Positions 1 to 5,616 are shown, counted from the stretch's first letter. The stretch: 6,712 nt of DNA from Nitrospirota bacterium (GCA_003235465.1 QJWD01000168.1:1-6712); one strand, 5' to 3'. Translations and numbers: made by a program. The notes: generated by a model not told the origin, from the letters alone.

Positions 1-2
1 GC

Positions 3-951
3 GACCTGCGCGCCAAGGTGGATTCGATGCTGGAAGTGGTCAACGCCGCCGCCGGGGGTGACCTGTCGCGGGAGATCCCGTTTCACGGCGAAGACGCCAT
101 TGGCCAGATGGCCGAGGGCTTAAGCAAGTTCTTCTCCGATCTGAAGAACAGCCTCATGGAAATCGGCAGCACGGCGGCGGAGCTTTCCACCTCGTCGGAA
201 AGCATGAAGGACGTCAGCCAGCAAATGGGCGCCAACGCCGAGGAAACCTCGGTGCAGGGCGGGGTGGTGTCAACCGCGGCAAGCGAAGTCTCGAGCAATG
301 TGCAGACGGGTTGCGGCGGCGGTGGAACAGATGAGCGCCAGCATCAAGGAGATCGCTGAAAACGCCAACGAGGCGGCGAGCGTGGGTTCCTCGGCGGTCA
401 AGGTGGCGGAGGAAACCAACCGCACCATCGGCAAGCTGGGCGAGAGTTCGGCGGAGATCGGCCAGGTGATCAAGGTGATCACCTCCATCGCCGAGCAGAC
501 CAACCTGCTGTCGCTGAACGCCACCATAGAGGCGGCGCGGGCGGGGGATGCGGGCAAGGGCTTCGCCGTGGTCGCAAACGAGGTCAAGGAACTCGCCAAC
601 CAGACCGCGCGCACCACCGATGACATCAGCCAGAAGATCCAGGCCATTCAGGTGGATACCGAGAACGCCGTCGCCGCCATCGCCGAGATCACAAGCATCA
701 TCAACCGCATCAACGATTTTCAGGGCACCATCGCGAGCGCCGTCGAGGAGCAGACCGCCACCACCGGCGAGATCGGCCGCAATATTTCCGACGCCGCGCG
801 TGGCAGCGGTGAAATCGCGAAAAACGTCGAAGGCGTGGCGAAGGCAGCCAGCAGCACCACCGAAGGCGCGAACAACATGAGCCGGGCGGCCATCCACCTG
901 TCCGAGATGGCCGGCAAACTCGAAGCGCTGGTGGGCAAGTTCCGCTTTTAG
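3..951 (+). CDS. Methyl-accepting chemotaxis protein, C-terminal part, 5'-partial and frameshifted
   Basis: Cytoplasmic signalling part of a chemoreceptor, which would couple through CheW to CheA. The reading frame enters from the left edge, so the sensor and membrane segments lie outside the window. The first roughly 55 codons look like the end of a HAMP domain ([12 protein letters not shown], then [10 protein letters not shown]). The long coiled-coil signalling domain follows, with the hairpin tip around bases 484-590 ([20 protein letters not shown], then [13 protein letters not shown]) and the common ending LVGKFRF. The product is split between frames. Frame 3 reads correctly to ...SSNVQT and then degenerates to a stop at 359, while frame 1 resumes with [20 protein letters not shown] from about base 310. 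Removing one G from the GGG at 308-310 rejoins them exactly. The break is either a true mutation or a sequence error. Residues just before it ([14 protein letters not shown]) also stray from the usual receptor consensus. No CheR/CheB pentapeptide tail is present. The family call is very secure; whether the gene is intact is open. Confidence 0.93.
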
Positions 952-999
952 CTTAAACCCGCCCGCCTGAAAAAGCAGGGTGATCCGCAACTTGGGCAT

Positions 1000-1006
1000 G
1001 GAGGAA
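1000..1006 (+). promoter_or_regulatory. Ribosome binding site for the histidine kinase TTG start
   Basis: GGAGGAA lies about 8-9 bases before TTG at 1015. This near-perfect Shine-Dalgarno decides the start: the ATG at 998 overlaps it, is out of frame and runs into a stop after six codons, and no ATG or GTG start exists in the kinase frame between the receptor stop and 1015. Confidence 0.75.
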
Positions 1007-1014
1007 GATACCCC

Positions 1015-1830
1015 TTGAACCACCCGCCGTTAACCCGCAGGCCGCTCAGCGGTTTTCTGCGCGAGAAAATCCGGCAATGGCAGGAGGGCCAGGCGGCGCT
1101 CAGCGAAAGCCGGCGGGACCTCGAGGATATCGCGCGCATGGTGTCGCACAACCTGCAGGAACCGCTGCGCAAAATCACCGTGTTCGGCGACCGGCTGCGC
1201 CTGCTGGGAGACCCGCTTGACGACCGGATCCGGGAATGCATCGACCGCATGGTGCAGTCCGCCCATCACATGCGCCGGGTGTTCGAGGATCTCACGCTGT
1301 TCTCAAGCATGAGCGCCCACGAGCCGGGCGACGAGGTGGTGTCCCTCGAGCGCGTGATTAACGACGTTCTCATCGATCTCGAGGAGGCGATCGCCATGCA
1401 CGACTGCCAGATTGACGTGACCTGGCAGGATGACGACCCGGGCCGCTTTCGCGGGCGCGGATCGCGGGTCTTGATCCACCGTCTTCTGGCCAACCTGATC
1501 ACCAACGGCATGCAGTTTCACAAGGAAGGGGAAGCGCCGGTGATTCACATCGGCTTTTCCGTCTGCCCCGGCGAGAGCGGCACCCTCGAAATCGCGGTGC
1601 ATGACGAGGGCATTGGCTTCGATGAAAAATACGGCGACCGCATCTTTCAGCCCTTTCAGCAGGTGGCCGACAGGGAGCTTTCGGAGGGCACCGGCATGGG
1701 CCTCGCCCTGGTCAGGAAAATCGCCAAGCGCCATGGCGGTTCCATCAGCGCGCGCGGCTTCCCGGGCCGGGGCGCCTTTTTCCGCGCCCGCCTGCCCATT
1801 CTGATAAACGAGGGTCAGGCCGGAAGGTAG
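1015..1830 (+). CDS. Soluble histidine kinase without a sensor domain
   Basis: A 271-residue two-component sensor kinase core that would autophosphorylate on His and pass phosphate to a response regulator not found in this window. After a short charged, probably coiled lead (residues 15-38) comes the HisKA H-box ARMVSHNLQEPLRKI with the phospho-acceptor His45. This SHxLQEPLR form is typical of phytochrome-like and related PAS/GAF kinases. The ATPase domain has the N-box NLITNGMQFH (Asn160, Asn164), G1 DEGIGFD (197-203), F-box FQPFQQ (211-216) and G2 GTGMGLAL (225-232), so every catalytic motif is present. There is no transmembrane segment, signal peptide, PAS, GAF or receiver domain, so the protein should be cytoplasmic and take its signal from a partner. 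It begins 63 bases after the chemoreceptor stop on the same strand, which suggests cotranscription and perhaps shared signalling (inference). The last 16 bases overlap the end of nagZ on the other strand. It is not CheA, because Hpt, P2 and CheW-like domains are absent. Confidence 0.92.
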   Translation: MNHPPLTRRPLSGFLREKIRQWQEGQAALSESRRDLEDIARMVSHNLQEPLRKITVFGDRLRLLGDPLDDRIRECIDRMVQSAHHMRRVFEDLTLFSSMSAHEPGDEVVSLERVINDVLIDLEEAIAMHDCQIDVTWQDDDPGRFRGRGSRVLIHRLLANLITNGMQFHKEGEAPVIHIGFSVCPGESGTLEIAVHDEGIGFDEKYGDRIFQPFQQVADRELSEGTGMGLALVRKIAKRHGGSISARGFPGRGAFFRARLPILINEGQAGR

Positions 1831-2900
1831 GACGCCATCTCCTCGGCCAGCTCCCGGTGACTGCGGGCGAGGGCCGGAAGGTCGGGCAGGTCGCTCGACG
1901 GTTTCGGGATTTGTTTTTTTACGGCGGTGATGCGGCCGACCGACTGAATAATGCGCGCCCGCGTAACGCGCCCCGCCGCCACATCGCTCACCAGCCTGTC
2001 CTGCAAACGTTTCACCTTGTCGACACTGTGGCAGATGAGAAAAACGTCCACTCCGGCGTCGCAGCCGAGGCGGGTGAAATCGTCAAACGCATAGTGATCC
2101 TCCACCGCTTTCATTTCCAGATCGTCTGACATCACCACGCCGCCGAATCCCAGGCGCTCGCGCAGCACCCCCTCGAGAATGCGGCGGGAGAACGTGGCCG
2201 GGAATTGATCGTCCCAGGCATCGTAGATGACGTGGGCGGTCATGATGACCTTGAGCCCGGCTGCGGTGGCGCGAGCGAAAGGCAACAGTTCGACCGCTTC
2301 GAGGGTTTCGATGTCGCGCCTGACACGGGGCAGCGCCAGGTGCGAATCCTGCTCGGTGTCGCCGTGGCCGGGAAAGTGCTTGCCCACCGCCAACACCCCC
2401 GCCGCCTCGAACCCGCGCATGAACTCGATGCCCAACCGGGCCACCTCGTCGGCGCTTTTGGCGAACGCGCGTTTGCCGATGATGGGGTTTTTGGGGTTGG
2501 TGTCGATATCCAGCACCGGTGCGTAGTCCATGTTGATGCCCACCGCCATCATTTCACGGCCGAGGGCGAGGCCGAAGCGCCGGGCCAGGTCGCCCTTGCC
2601 CGCGGCCCCCAGGCAGCACGGGTCGGGAAAGCGGGTGAACGGCGGGCCGAGGCGGGAGACGCGGCCGCCCTCCTGGTCGACGGAGATGAAGAGGGGCAAC
2701 TGGAGCGCCGTTTGCCGGGCGAGCGCCTGCATGTCGCCGATGAGGCGGCGGAGCTGTTCGGGGTCTTCGAAGTTTCGCTCGAAGAGGATGAAGCCGCCCA
2801 CCTGACGGTTTAAGATCAGGTCTTCGATTTCGGCGTTGATGGCGGTTCCGTGAAAGCCCGAGACGAGCATCTGGCCTATTTCCGCGTACAGTTCGGTCAT
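1815..2900 (-). CDS. nagZ: Beta-N-acetylhexosaminidase NagZ (glycoside hydrolase family 3)
   Basis: Cytoplasmic enzyme of peptidoglycan recycling that removes the GlcNAc from GlcNAc-1,6-anhydroMurNAc (with or without peptide) taken up from cell-wall turnover. The 361 residues form one GH3 barrel. Visible motifs are VDQEGGRVSRL (74-84), the substrate-pocket segment MDYAPVLDIDTNPKNPIIGKR (124-144, split here only for description), KHFPGHGDTEQDSH (174-187) with the mobile-loop general acid/base His187, TAHVIYDAWD (221-230) and MSDDLEM (257-263) with the nucleophile expected at Asp259. No signal peptide is visible, as expected for NagZ. It is slightly longer than the E. coli enzyme because of a C-terminal helical extension. 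The ATG at 2900 is favoured because the family motif EIGQML begins at residue 7, although no good Shine-Dalgarno precedes it. It is transcribed away from the ketoacyl synthase and toward the histidine kinase, with no other cell-wall gene adjacent. Confidence 0.95.
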   Translation of the reverse strand: MTELYAEIGQMLVSGFHGTAINAEIEDLILNRQVGGFILFERNFEDPEQLRRLIGDMQALARQTALQLPLFISVDQEGGRVSRLGPPFTRFPDPCCLGAAGKGDLARRFGLALGREMMAVGINMDYAPVLDIDTNPKNPIIGKRAFAKSADEVARLGIEFMRGFEAAGVLAVGKHFPGHGDTEQDSHLALPRVRRDIETLEAVELLPFARATAAGLKVIMTAHVIYDAWDDQFPATFSRRILEGVLRERLGFGGVVMSDDLEMKAVEDHYAFDDFTRLGCDAGVDVFLICHSVDKVKRLQDRLVSDVAAGRVTRARIIQSVGRITAVKKQIPKPSSDLPDLPALARSHRELAEEMASYLPA

Positions 2901-2923
2901 GGTTGTGGACTGGATTAGGGTGG

Positions 2924-2935
2924 CGCCTTAAGGCG
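2924..2935. repeat. Perfect 12-bp palindrome CGCCTTAAGGCG upstream of nagZ
   Basis: CGCCTTAAGGCG is its own reverse complement and ends 24 bases before the nagZ start codon. It could be a dimeric operator or, in RNA, a 4-bp stem with a TTAA loop in the nagZ leader. In GC-rich DNA such a palindrome also arises by chance, so only its presence is certain. Confidence 0.4.
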
Positions 2936-3016
2936 GGCCGCTTCGGGCGGGCATTTGTCTTGTTCGTTGTGCGCGGGGTTGGGGGAGCCCGGCCGCTGTC
3001 TCGCTTCTTCGGAGCA

Positions 3017-3046
3017 TTGCTCCCTGCTTCGGCTCTATGTTAACAT
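3017..3046 (+). promoter_or_regulatory. Possible weak promoter for the ketoacyl synthase pair
   Basis: The only AT-rich patch in the 175-base divergent spacer is 3036-3056. TTGCTC (3017-3022) and TAACAT (3041-3046) with an 18-base gap give a poor sigma70-like match about 30 bases before the synthase ATG. No clear Shine-Dalgarno precedes that ATG. The location is reasonable for a promoter, but the match is weak. Confidence 0.3.
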
Positions 3047-3047
3047 A
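3036..3047. repeat. Perfect 12-bp palindrome TATGTTAACATA, candidate operator
   Basis: TATGTTAACATA is perfectly self-complementary, AT-rich inside a GC-rich region, and lies in the divergent spacer 28 bases before the synthase start, overlapping the only promoter-like sequence there. That position suits binding by a dimeric regulator acting on the synthase-lipoprotein pair and perhaps nagZ. I do not recognise it as the site of a named regulator. Confidence 0.4.
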
Positions 3048-3075
3048 ACTTTTTTAACCCTGTACCTTACTCGCC

Positions 3076-4332
3076 ATGAGTTCACGTCGCGTCGTCATCA
3101 CCGGTCTCGGAGCGCTTAGCCCGAATGGCATCGGCAAGCAAGCGTTCTGGCAGAACACCTGCCACGGGGTGAGCGGCATAAGCCGCATTGCCAGTTTCGA
3201 TCCCTCGGGTCTGGTTTGCCAGATTGCCGGCGAGGTGAAGAACTTTGACCCGGCGGCCTATTTCTCCAAGGGAGATCTAAGGAAGCTGCCGCGCGCGGTG
3301 CCGCTCGCCGTCGCCGCGTCGGCGGAGGCGCTGGCGGATGCGGGGATCGATCTTAAAACCTTCAGCGAGGAGGATTTCGAGAGCCTCGGCGTTCTGGTTG
3401 GCACCGGCGGCTCGGGTTTCGATTTTTCGGAGAAGCAGTTCGAGATTTATTTTTCCGGGCAGAAGAACAAGGTCAGCCCTTACGCCATCTCCAATTCGCT
3501 GGTCGGCATGCTCTCGAGCGAATTGTCGATGTATTTCGGTTTTCAGGGCCGCAGCCACGTGATCTCCAACGGCTGCACCAGTTCTACCGACGCCATCGGC
3601 TACGCCTTTCAGGCGATTCGCGGCGGCCAAGAGAAATGGTTTCTCACCGGCGGGGTGGAGGCCTGCGTGACGCCGGCGATGATGGCGGGGTTCGAGAGGA
3701 TGCACGTCAACCCGGTGCACTTCAACGATTGCCCGTCGCGCGGTTCGCGACCGTTCAACATCGACCGCGAGGGTTTCGTGCTCGCCGAGGGGGCTTGGAT
3801 GATGGTCATCGAGGAGCTCGAGCACGCGAGAACGCGCGGCGCCGAGGTGCTGGCCGAGATCATCGGTTACGGCAGCACCTGCGACGCCTACCACCGGGTG
3901 GCGATCATGCCCGACGGCAGGCAGTCGACGCGGGCGATCAACCTGGCGATGAAGGATGCCGGGGTCGGCAAGGAGCAGGTCGGCTACATCAATTTTCACG
4001 GCACCTCCACGCCGCTCAACGACCGCATCGAGACCATGGCGGTGAAGCAGGCGTTCAACAGCCACGCCATGCGCATTCCCGCGAGTTCGACCAAATCGAT
4101 GGTGGGCCACCCGCAGGGGGCCTCCGGGGCGCTCGGCTGCGCGGTGGCGGCGCTTTCGCTTAAGACCGGATTTCTGCCGCCCACCATCAACATGGAAAAC
4201 CCCGATCCCGAATGCGACATGGACTACCTTTCCAACACCGGCCGCGAGAAGGCGGTGGAGGTGGCGATCAGCAATTGCATTTCCTTCGGGTCGAAGAATT
4301 CCGCCCTTGTTCTCAAGAAATTTGCGGATTAA
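3076..4332 (+). CDS. FabF-like beta-ketoacyl-ACP synthase with atypical active-site motifs
   Basis: A 418-residue thiolase-fold condensing enzyme that would extend an acyl chain by decarboxylative condensation with malonyl-ACP. The start matches the family opening (RRVVITGLGALSPNG) and the length is normal for KAS II. The triad is intact: Cys167 in SNGCTSSTDAIGYAF, His308 in NFHGTSTPLND and His345 in STKSMVGHPQGASG, with Lys340. Other family blocks are SRPFNIDREGFVLAEGA (224-240), CDAYH (269-273) and NPDPECDMDY (375-384). Two features depart from housekeeping FabF. The nucleophile motif is GCTSSTDAIGYA, closer to KS-alpha subunits of type II polyketide synthases, and the usual GFGG gating loop near the C-terminus reads SFGS (403-406) followed by Lys instead of Thr. 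This suggests a specialised lipid or polyketide role rather than bulk fatty acid synthesis (inference). No acyl carrier protein, ketoreductase or transacylase is adjacent; a lipoprotein gene follows after 39 bases. The condensing-enzyme assignment is firm, the pathway unknown. Confidence 0.9.
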   Translation: MSSRRVVITGLGALSPNGIGKQAFWQNTCHGVSGISRIASFDPSGLVCQIAGEVKNFDPAAYFSKGDLRKLPRAVPLAVAASAEALADAGIDLKTFSEEDFESLGVLVGTGGSGFDFSEKQFEIYFSGQKNKVSPYAISNSLVGMLSSELSMYFGFQGRSHVISNGCTSSTDAIGYAFQAIRGGQEKWFLTGGVEACVTPAMMAGFERMHVNPVHFNDCPSRGSRPFNIDREGFVLAEGAWMMVIEELEHARTRGAEVLAEIIGYGSTCDAYHRVAIMPDGRQSTRAINLAMKDAGVGKEQVGYINFHGTSTPLNDRIETMAVKQAFNSHAMRIPASSTKSMVGHPQGASGALGCAVAALSLKTGFLPPTINMENPDPECDMDYLSNTGREKAVEVAISNCISFGSKNSALVLKKFAD

Positions 4333-4358
4333 AATCGGGTGATACGAAATAATCCACC

Positions 4359-4363
4359 GGGAG
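4359..4363 (+). promoter_or_regulatory. Ribosome binding site for the lipoprotein gene
   Basis: GGGAG lies 8 bases before ATG at 4372. It selects that start over the upstream in-frame GTG at 4339, which has no Shine-Dalgarno and would put 11 extra residues in front of the signal peptide. Confidence 0.65.
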
Positions 4364-4371
4364 TCTTGCCG

Positions 4372-4962
4372 ATGAACGCTTGCACACGCTTGGCCTACAC
4401 GCGCATTCTCTTTTCGGCTCTGGTTGTTGTGTTCCTTGCCGCCTGCGGCAAGCTGGTGGACGTGAACGTGACGGTGGTGGACCAGAAGACGGCGCTTGAA
4501 AACCAGATCCTCGGCAGTTACGAGGAACTGGGCAACGACATGCTGCTTCTCGCGTCGGTGCGCTCGGTGGATGAGGAAGGCAAGCTGAAAAGTGTTCAGG
4601 CGGTGCCGCCGGGAAAGATGAAGGCGCTTCGCGCCCTGCAGCGGCAGGAGTTCAACCGCGATGACATTCAGGGTTTCAAGCAAATGGGCATCGCCGGGGA
4701 AGGCAACGACGGCCTGCTGGTATTTTTCGACAACGAGCGCACGAAAAGCGACGAGGCGTTTAAAAAATTCGTCACCACCCTCATCGCCGAGGAAAATGAG
4801 GACCGCATCACCCTGCTAGAACGGGCGATTGCCACGAGCCCGAGCTTCAAGGAGGGCGACCTGCCCAAGGTTAAAAAGATCTTCGCCAGCCTGAACCGGG
4901 ATAACGCCAAAACGGGTGAGAAAATCCAGCGCGAGGATGGCGGCTGGGAGGCGAAGTCCTGA
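4372..4962 (+). CDS. Lipoprotein with a DUF1318/YdbL-like C-terminal region
   Basis: A 196-residue predicted lipoprotein. The signal peptide has basic residues (Arg6, Arg11), a hydrophobic core ILFSALVVVFLAAC and the lipobox LAAC, with the lipidated cysteine at residue 25. Gly follows at +2, so outer-membrane sorting is expected under the E. coli rule. The mature part starts VDVNVTVVDQKTALENQILG and continues as charged, mostly helical sequence without further membrane segments. Residues 130-195 resemble the DUF1318 (YdbL) family as I remember it: EENEDRITLLERAIA, then a ...GEKIQREDGGW ending. This similarity was judged by eye only, and the molecular function of that family is not established. 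In E. coli, ydbL sits with the large envelope protein gene ydbH, a pairing not seen here. The gene follows the ketoacyl synthase by 39 bases, likely in one operon, and a probable terminator follows it. Lipoprotein status is strong; the family call is moderate. Confidence 0.8.
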   Translation: MNACTRLAYTRILFSALVVVFLAACGKLVDVNVTVVDQKTALENQILGSYEELGNDMLLLASVRSVDEEGKLKSVQAVPPGKMKALRALQRQEFNRDDIQGFKQMGIAGEGNDGLLVFFDNERTKSDEAFKKFVTTLIAEENEDRITLLERAIATSPSFKEGDLPKVKKIFASLNRDNAKTGEKIQREDGGWEAKS

Positions 4963-4984
4963 AGCCTTGCTGTGCGCCTGCTTT

Positions 4985-5022
4985 CGCCGGCGGATGGCCG
5001 CTGACCGGCGGGGGGCTTTTTT
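4985..5022 (+). terminator. Probable rho-independent terminator after the lipoprotein gene
   Basis: CGCCGG (4985-4990) pairs with CCGGCG (5005-5010), and a small CGG-ATGG-CCG helix (4991-5000) can form in the loop. A G-run and then six Ts (5017-5022) follow. The hairpin is GC-rich and lies 23 bases past the stop, but six bases separate stem and T-run, so it is not textbook. It lies between two convergent genes, where a terminator is expected. Confidence 0.5.
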
Positions 5023-5039
5023 GCTGGCGGGGTGTTCGG

Positions 5040-5291
5040 CTAGCGGTAAGGCATCTGGTTGCCCGTCAGCTGCCGTTCAATGTCCAGCTCGAACTGGTTT
5101 TCCTTGCGCACGAACTCCTCGAATTCGCGCGGGCTTTTGAATTCGAACCTCCTCGGCTCCTTCTGGCCGCAGATTTCCTCGTCCTGCTCGACCACCAGCT
5201 GGTTGTTCTCCACGCTCGCGATGATGAATTTTTTGCGGGTCTTGAGTTTTCCGAAAATTTCCCGATAAACCGGTTCCAGATTGAGTGCCAT
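5040..5291 (-). CDS. Small charged protein of unknown function, 83 residues
   Basis: I do not recognise this protein. It is an 83-residue cytoplasmic-looking product without a signal peptide or membrane segment, rich in Glu, Lys, Arg, Gln and Phe, with one cysteine (in EEICGQKEP). The N-terminal half (LEPVYREIFGKLKTRKKFII, then ASVENNQLVVEQDEE) could form a helix followed by a beta hairpin. The C-terminal half (SPREFEEFVRKENQFELDIE) looks helical and amphipathic. Evidence that it is real comes from its signals: a Shine-Dalgarno AAGGAG 7 bases before the ATG and a well-spaced sigma70 promoter about 60 bases upstream. It reads toward the lipoprotein gene and away from the winged-helix gene, so it seems to be a stand-alone transcription unit. 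It might be a small regulator or adaptor, but nothing in the sequence decides this. Confidence 0.8.
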   Translation of the reverse strand: MALNLEPVYREIFGKLKTRKKFIIASVENNQLVVEQDEEICGQKEPRRFEFKSPREFEEFVRKENQFELDIERQLTGNQMPYR

Positions 5292-5298
5292 GAATCAT

Positions 5299-5304
5299 CT
5301 CCTT
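5299..5304 (-). promoter_or_regulatory. Strong ribosome binding site of the 83-residue protein gene
   Basis: On the minus strand AAGGAG stands 7 bases before the ATG at 5291, the strongest ribosome binding site in the window. It fixes the start and is good evidence that this small frame is translated. Confidence 0.8.
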
Positions 5305-5351
5305 TTGGGAGGCGGTGATTGAACGCCCGTTGTGCTTTACCCGATGCTGAA

Positions 5352-5380
5352 ATCATAGCCGCTCGGCCGGGTGAAATCAA
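5352..5380 (-). promoter_or_regulatory. Sigma70-type promoter for the 83-residue protein gene
   Basis: On the minus strand TTGATT (5375-5380) and TATGAT (5352-5357) are separated by exactly 17 bases. Four of six -35 bases and five of six -10 bases match consensus. Transcription would begin near 5345, giving a leader of roughly 54 bases to the ATG at 5291. Confidence 0.65.
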
Positions 5381-5426
5381 ATAATTTGGCCGCTTGCGGG
5401 GCCCGTCGAATTCCCGCAAAAAAAGA

Positions 5427-5455
5427 TTAACACCCCTTACAATCTGTGCTAGGCT
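5427..5455 (+). promoter_or_regulatory. Sigma70-type promoter with extended -10 for the winged-helix gene
   Basis: TTAACA (5427-5432) and TAGGCT (5450-5455) are 17 bases apart, and TG one base before the -10 gives an extended -10 element. Transcription would begin near 5462, leaving about 155 bases of leader before ATG 5617. It is divergent from the promoter of the 83-residue protein gene, with 46 bases between the two -35 elements. Confidence 0.55.
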
Positions 5456-5468
5456 GGCGTGATTTTTT

Positions 5469-5500
5469 GGCGGGCGGATAAGGTTTCGCCTGGGCCCGCC
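5469..5500 (+). repeat. Leader hairpin near the predicted transcript start
   Basis: GGCGGGC (5469-5475) pairs perfectly with GCCCGCC (5494-5500), and AGG/CCT (5481-5483 with 5489-5491) can extend the helix across an internal loop. The T-run lies before the stem, not after it, so this is not a terminator on either strand. It would sit at the 5' end of the winged-helix gene transcript. Confidence 0.5.
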
Positions 5501-5526
5501 TCTTCAACGTGGTTTAAATCGATTTT

Positions 5527-5549
5527 GGGATCGCGCGTTTGCGATTCCC
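5527..5549 (+). repeat. Second leader hairpin
   Basis: GGGATCGC (5527-5534) pairs with GCGATTCCC (5541-5549) around a six-base loop with one bulged T, eight base pairs in all. No T-run follows. With the upstream hairpin it makes the leader well structured, but no known RNA element is recognised. Confidence 0.4.
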
Positions 5550-5616
5550 CTTCCTAACAGGACCGGGCCGTCCGCTATCCCTTTAAGCGCCGCCACCTTC
5601 CATCGCTACAGGATCC

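Larger units (their letters stand above)
5292..5616. other. 325-base divergent intergenic regulatory region
   Basis: No coding region is visible here. It holds the leader and promoter of the 83-residue protein gene (minus strand, 5299-5380), the promoter of the winged-helix gene (plus strand, 5427-5455) and about 155 bases of leader with two hairpins before ATG 5617. The zone between the promoters (5381-5426) includes CCGCTTGCGG (5390-5399) and a seven-A run (5418-5424). I recognise no riboswitch, tRNA or named small RNA. Confidence 0.6.

Noticed and set aside
961..983. Possible terminator hairpin between the receptor and the kinase (CCTG...CAGG)
   Set aside because: Only four base pairs and no T-run follow, so it would not stop transcription.
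214..1023. Long open frame on the minus strand opposite the chemoreceptor (269 codons)
   Set aside because: It is a low-complexity shadow rich in Gly, Asp, Leu and Arg, opposite a clear coiled-coil receptor, with no ribosome binding site or family motif.
1818..1882. 11-bp direct repeat GGCCGGAAGGT at 1818-1828 and 1872-1882
   Set aside because: Both copies encode Leu-Pro-Ala in the nagZ C-terminal tail, so codon bias explains them. There is no insertion or attachment-site context.
3011..3023. Short inverted repeat GGAGCA-T-TGCTCC
   Set aside because: It is too short to call as a terminator, no T-run follows directly, and it is within what chance gives in this GC-rich spacer.
4339..4371. Upstream GTG start for the lipoprotein
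   Set aside because: It has no Shine-Dalgarno and would place 11 residues before a normal signal peptide, whereas ATG 4372 has GGGAG at ideal spacing.
3277..4683. Very long open frame on the minus strand opposite the synthase and lipoprotein (468 codons)
   Set aside because: The composition (His, Arg, Ala and Leu rich) is typical of antisense to GC-rich genes. It spans two plus-strand genes with strong motifs and has no recognisable domain.
5396..5417. GCGGG...CCCGC inverted repeat followed by an A-run, considered as a terminator
   Set aside because: On the plus strand it is followed by A, not T. On the minus strand the T-run would come before the stem. It is also only five base pairs with a 12-base loop.
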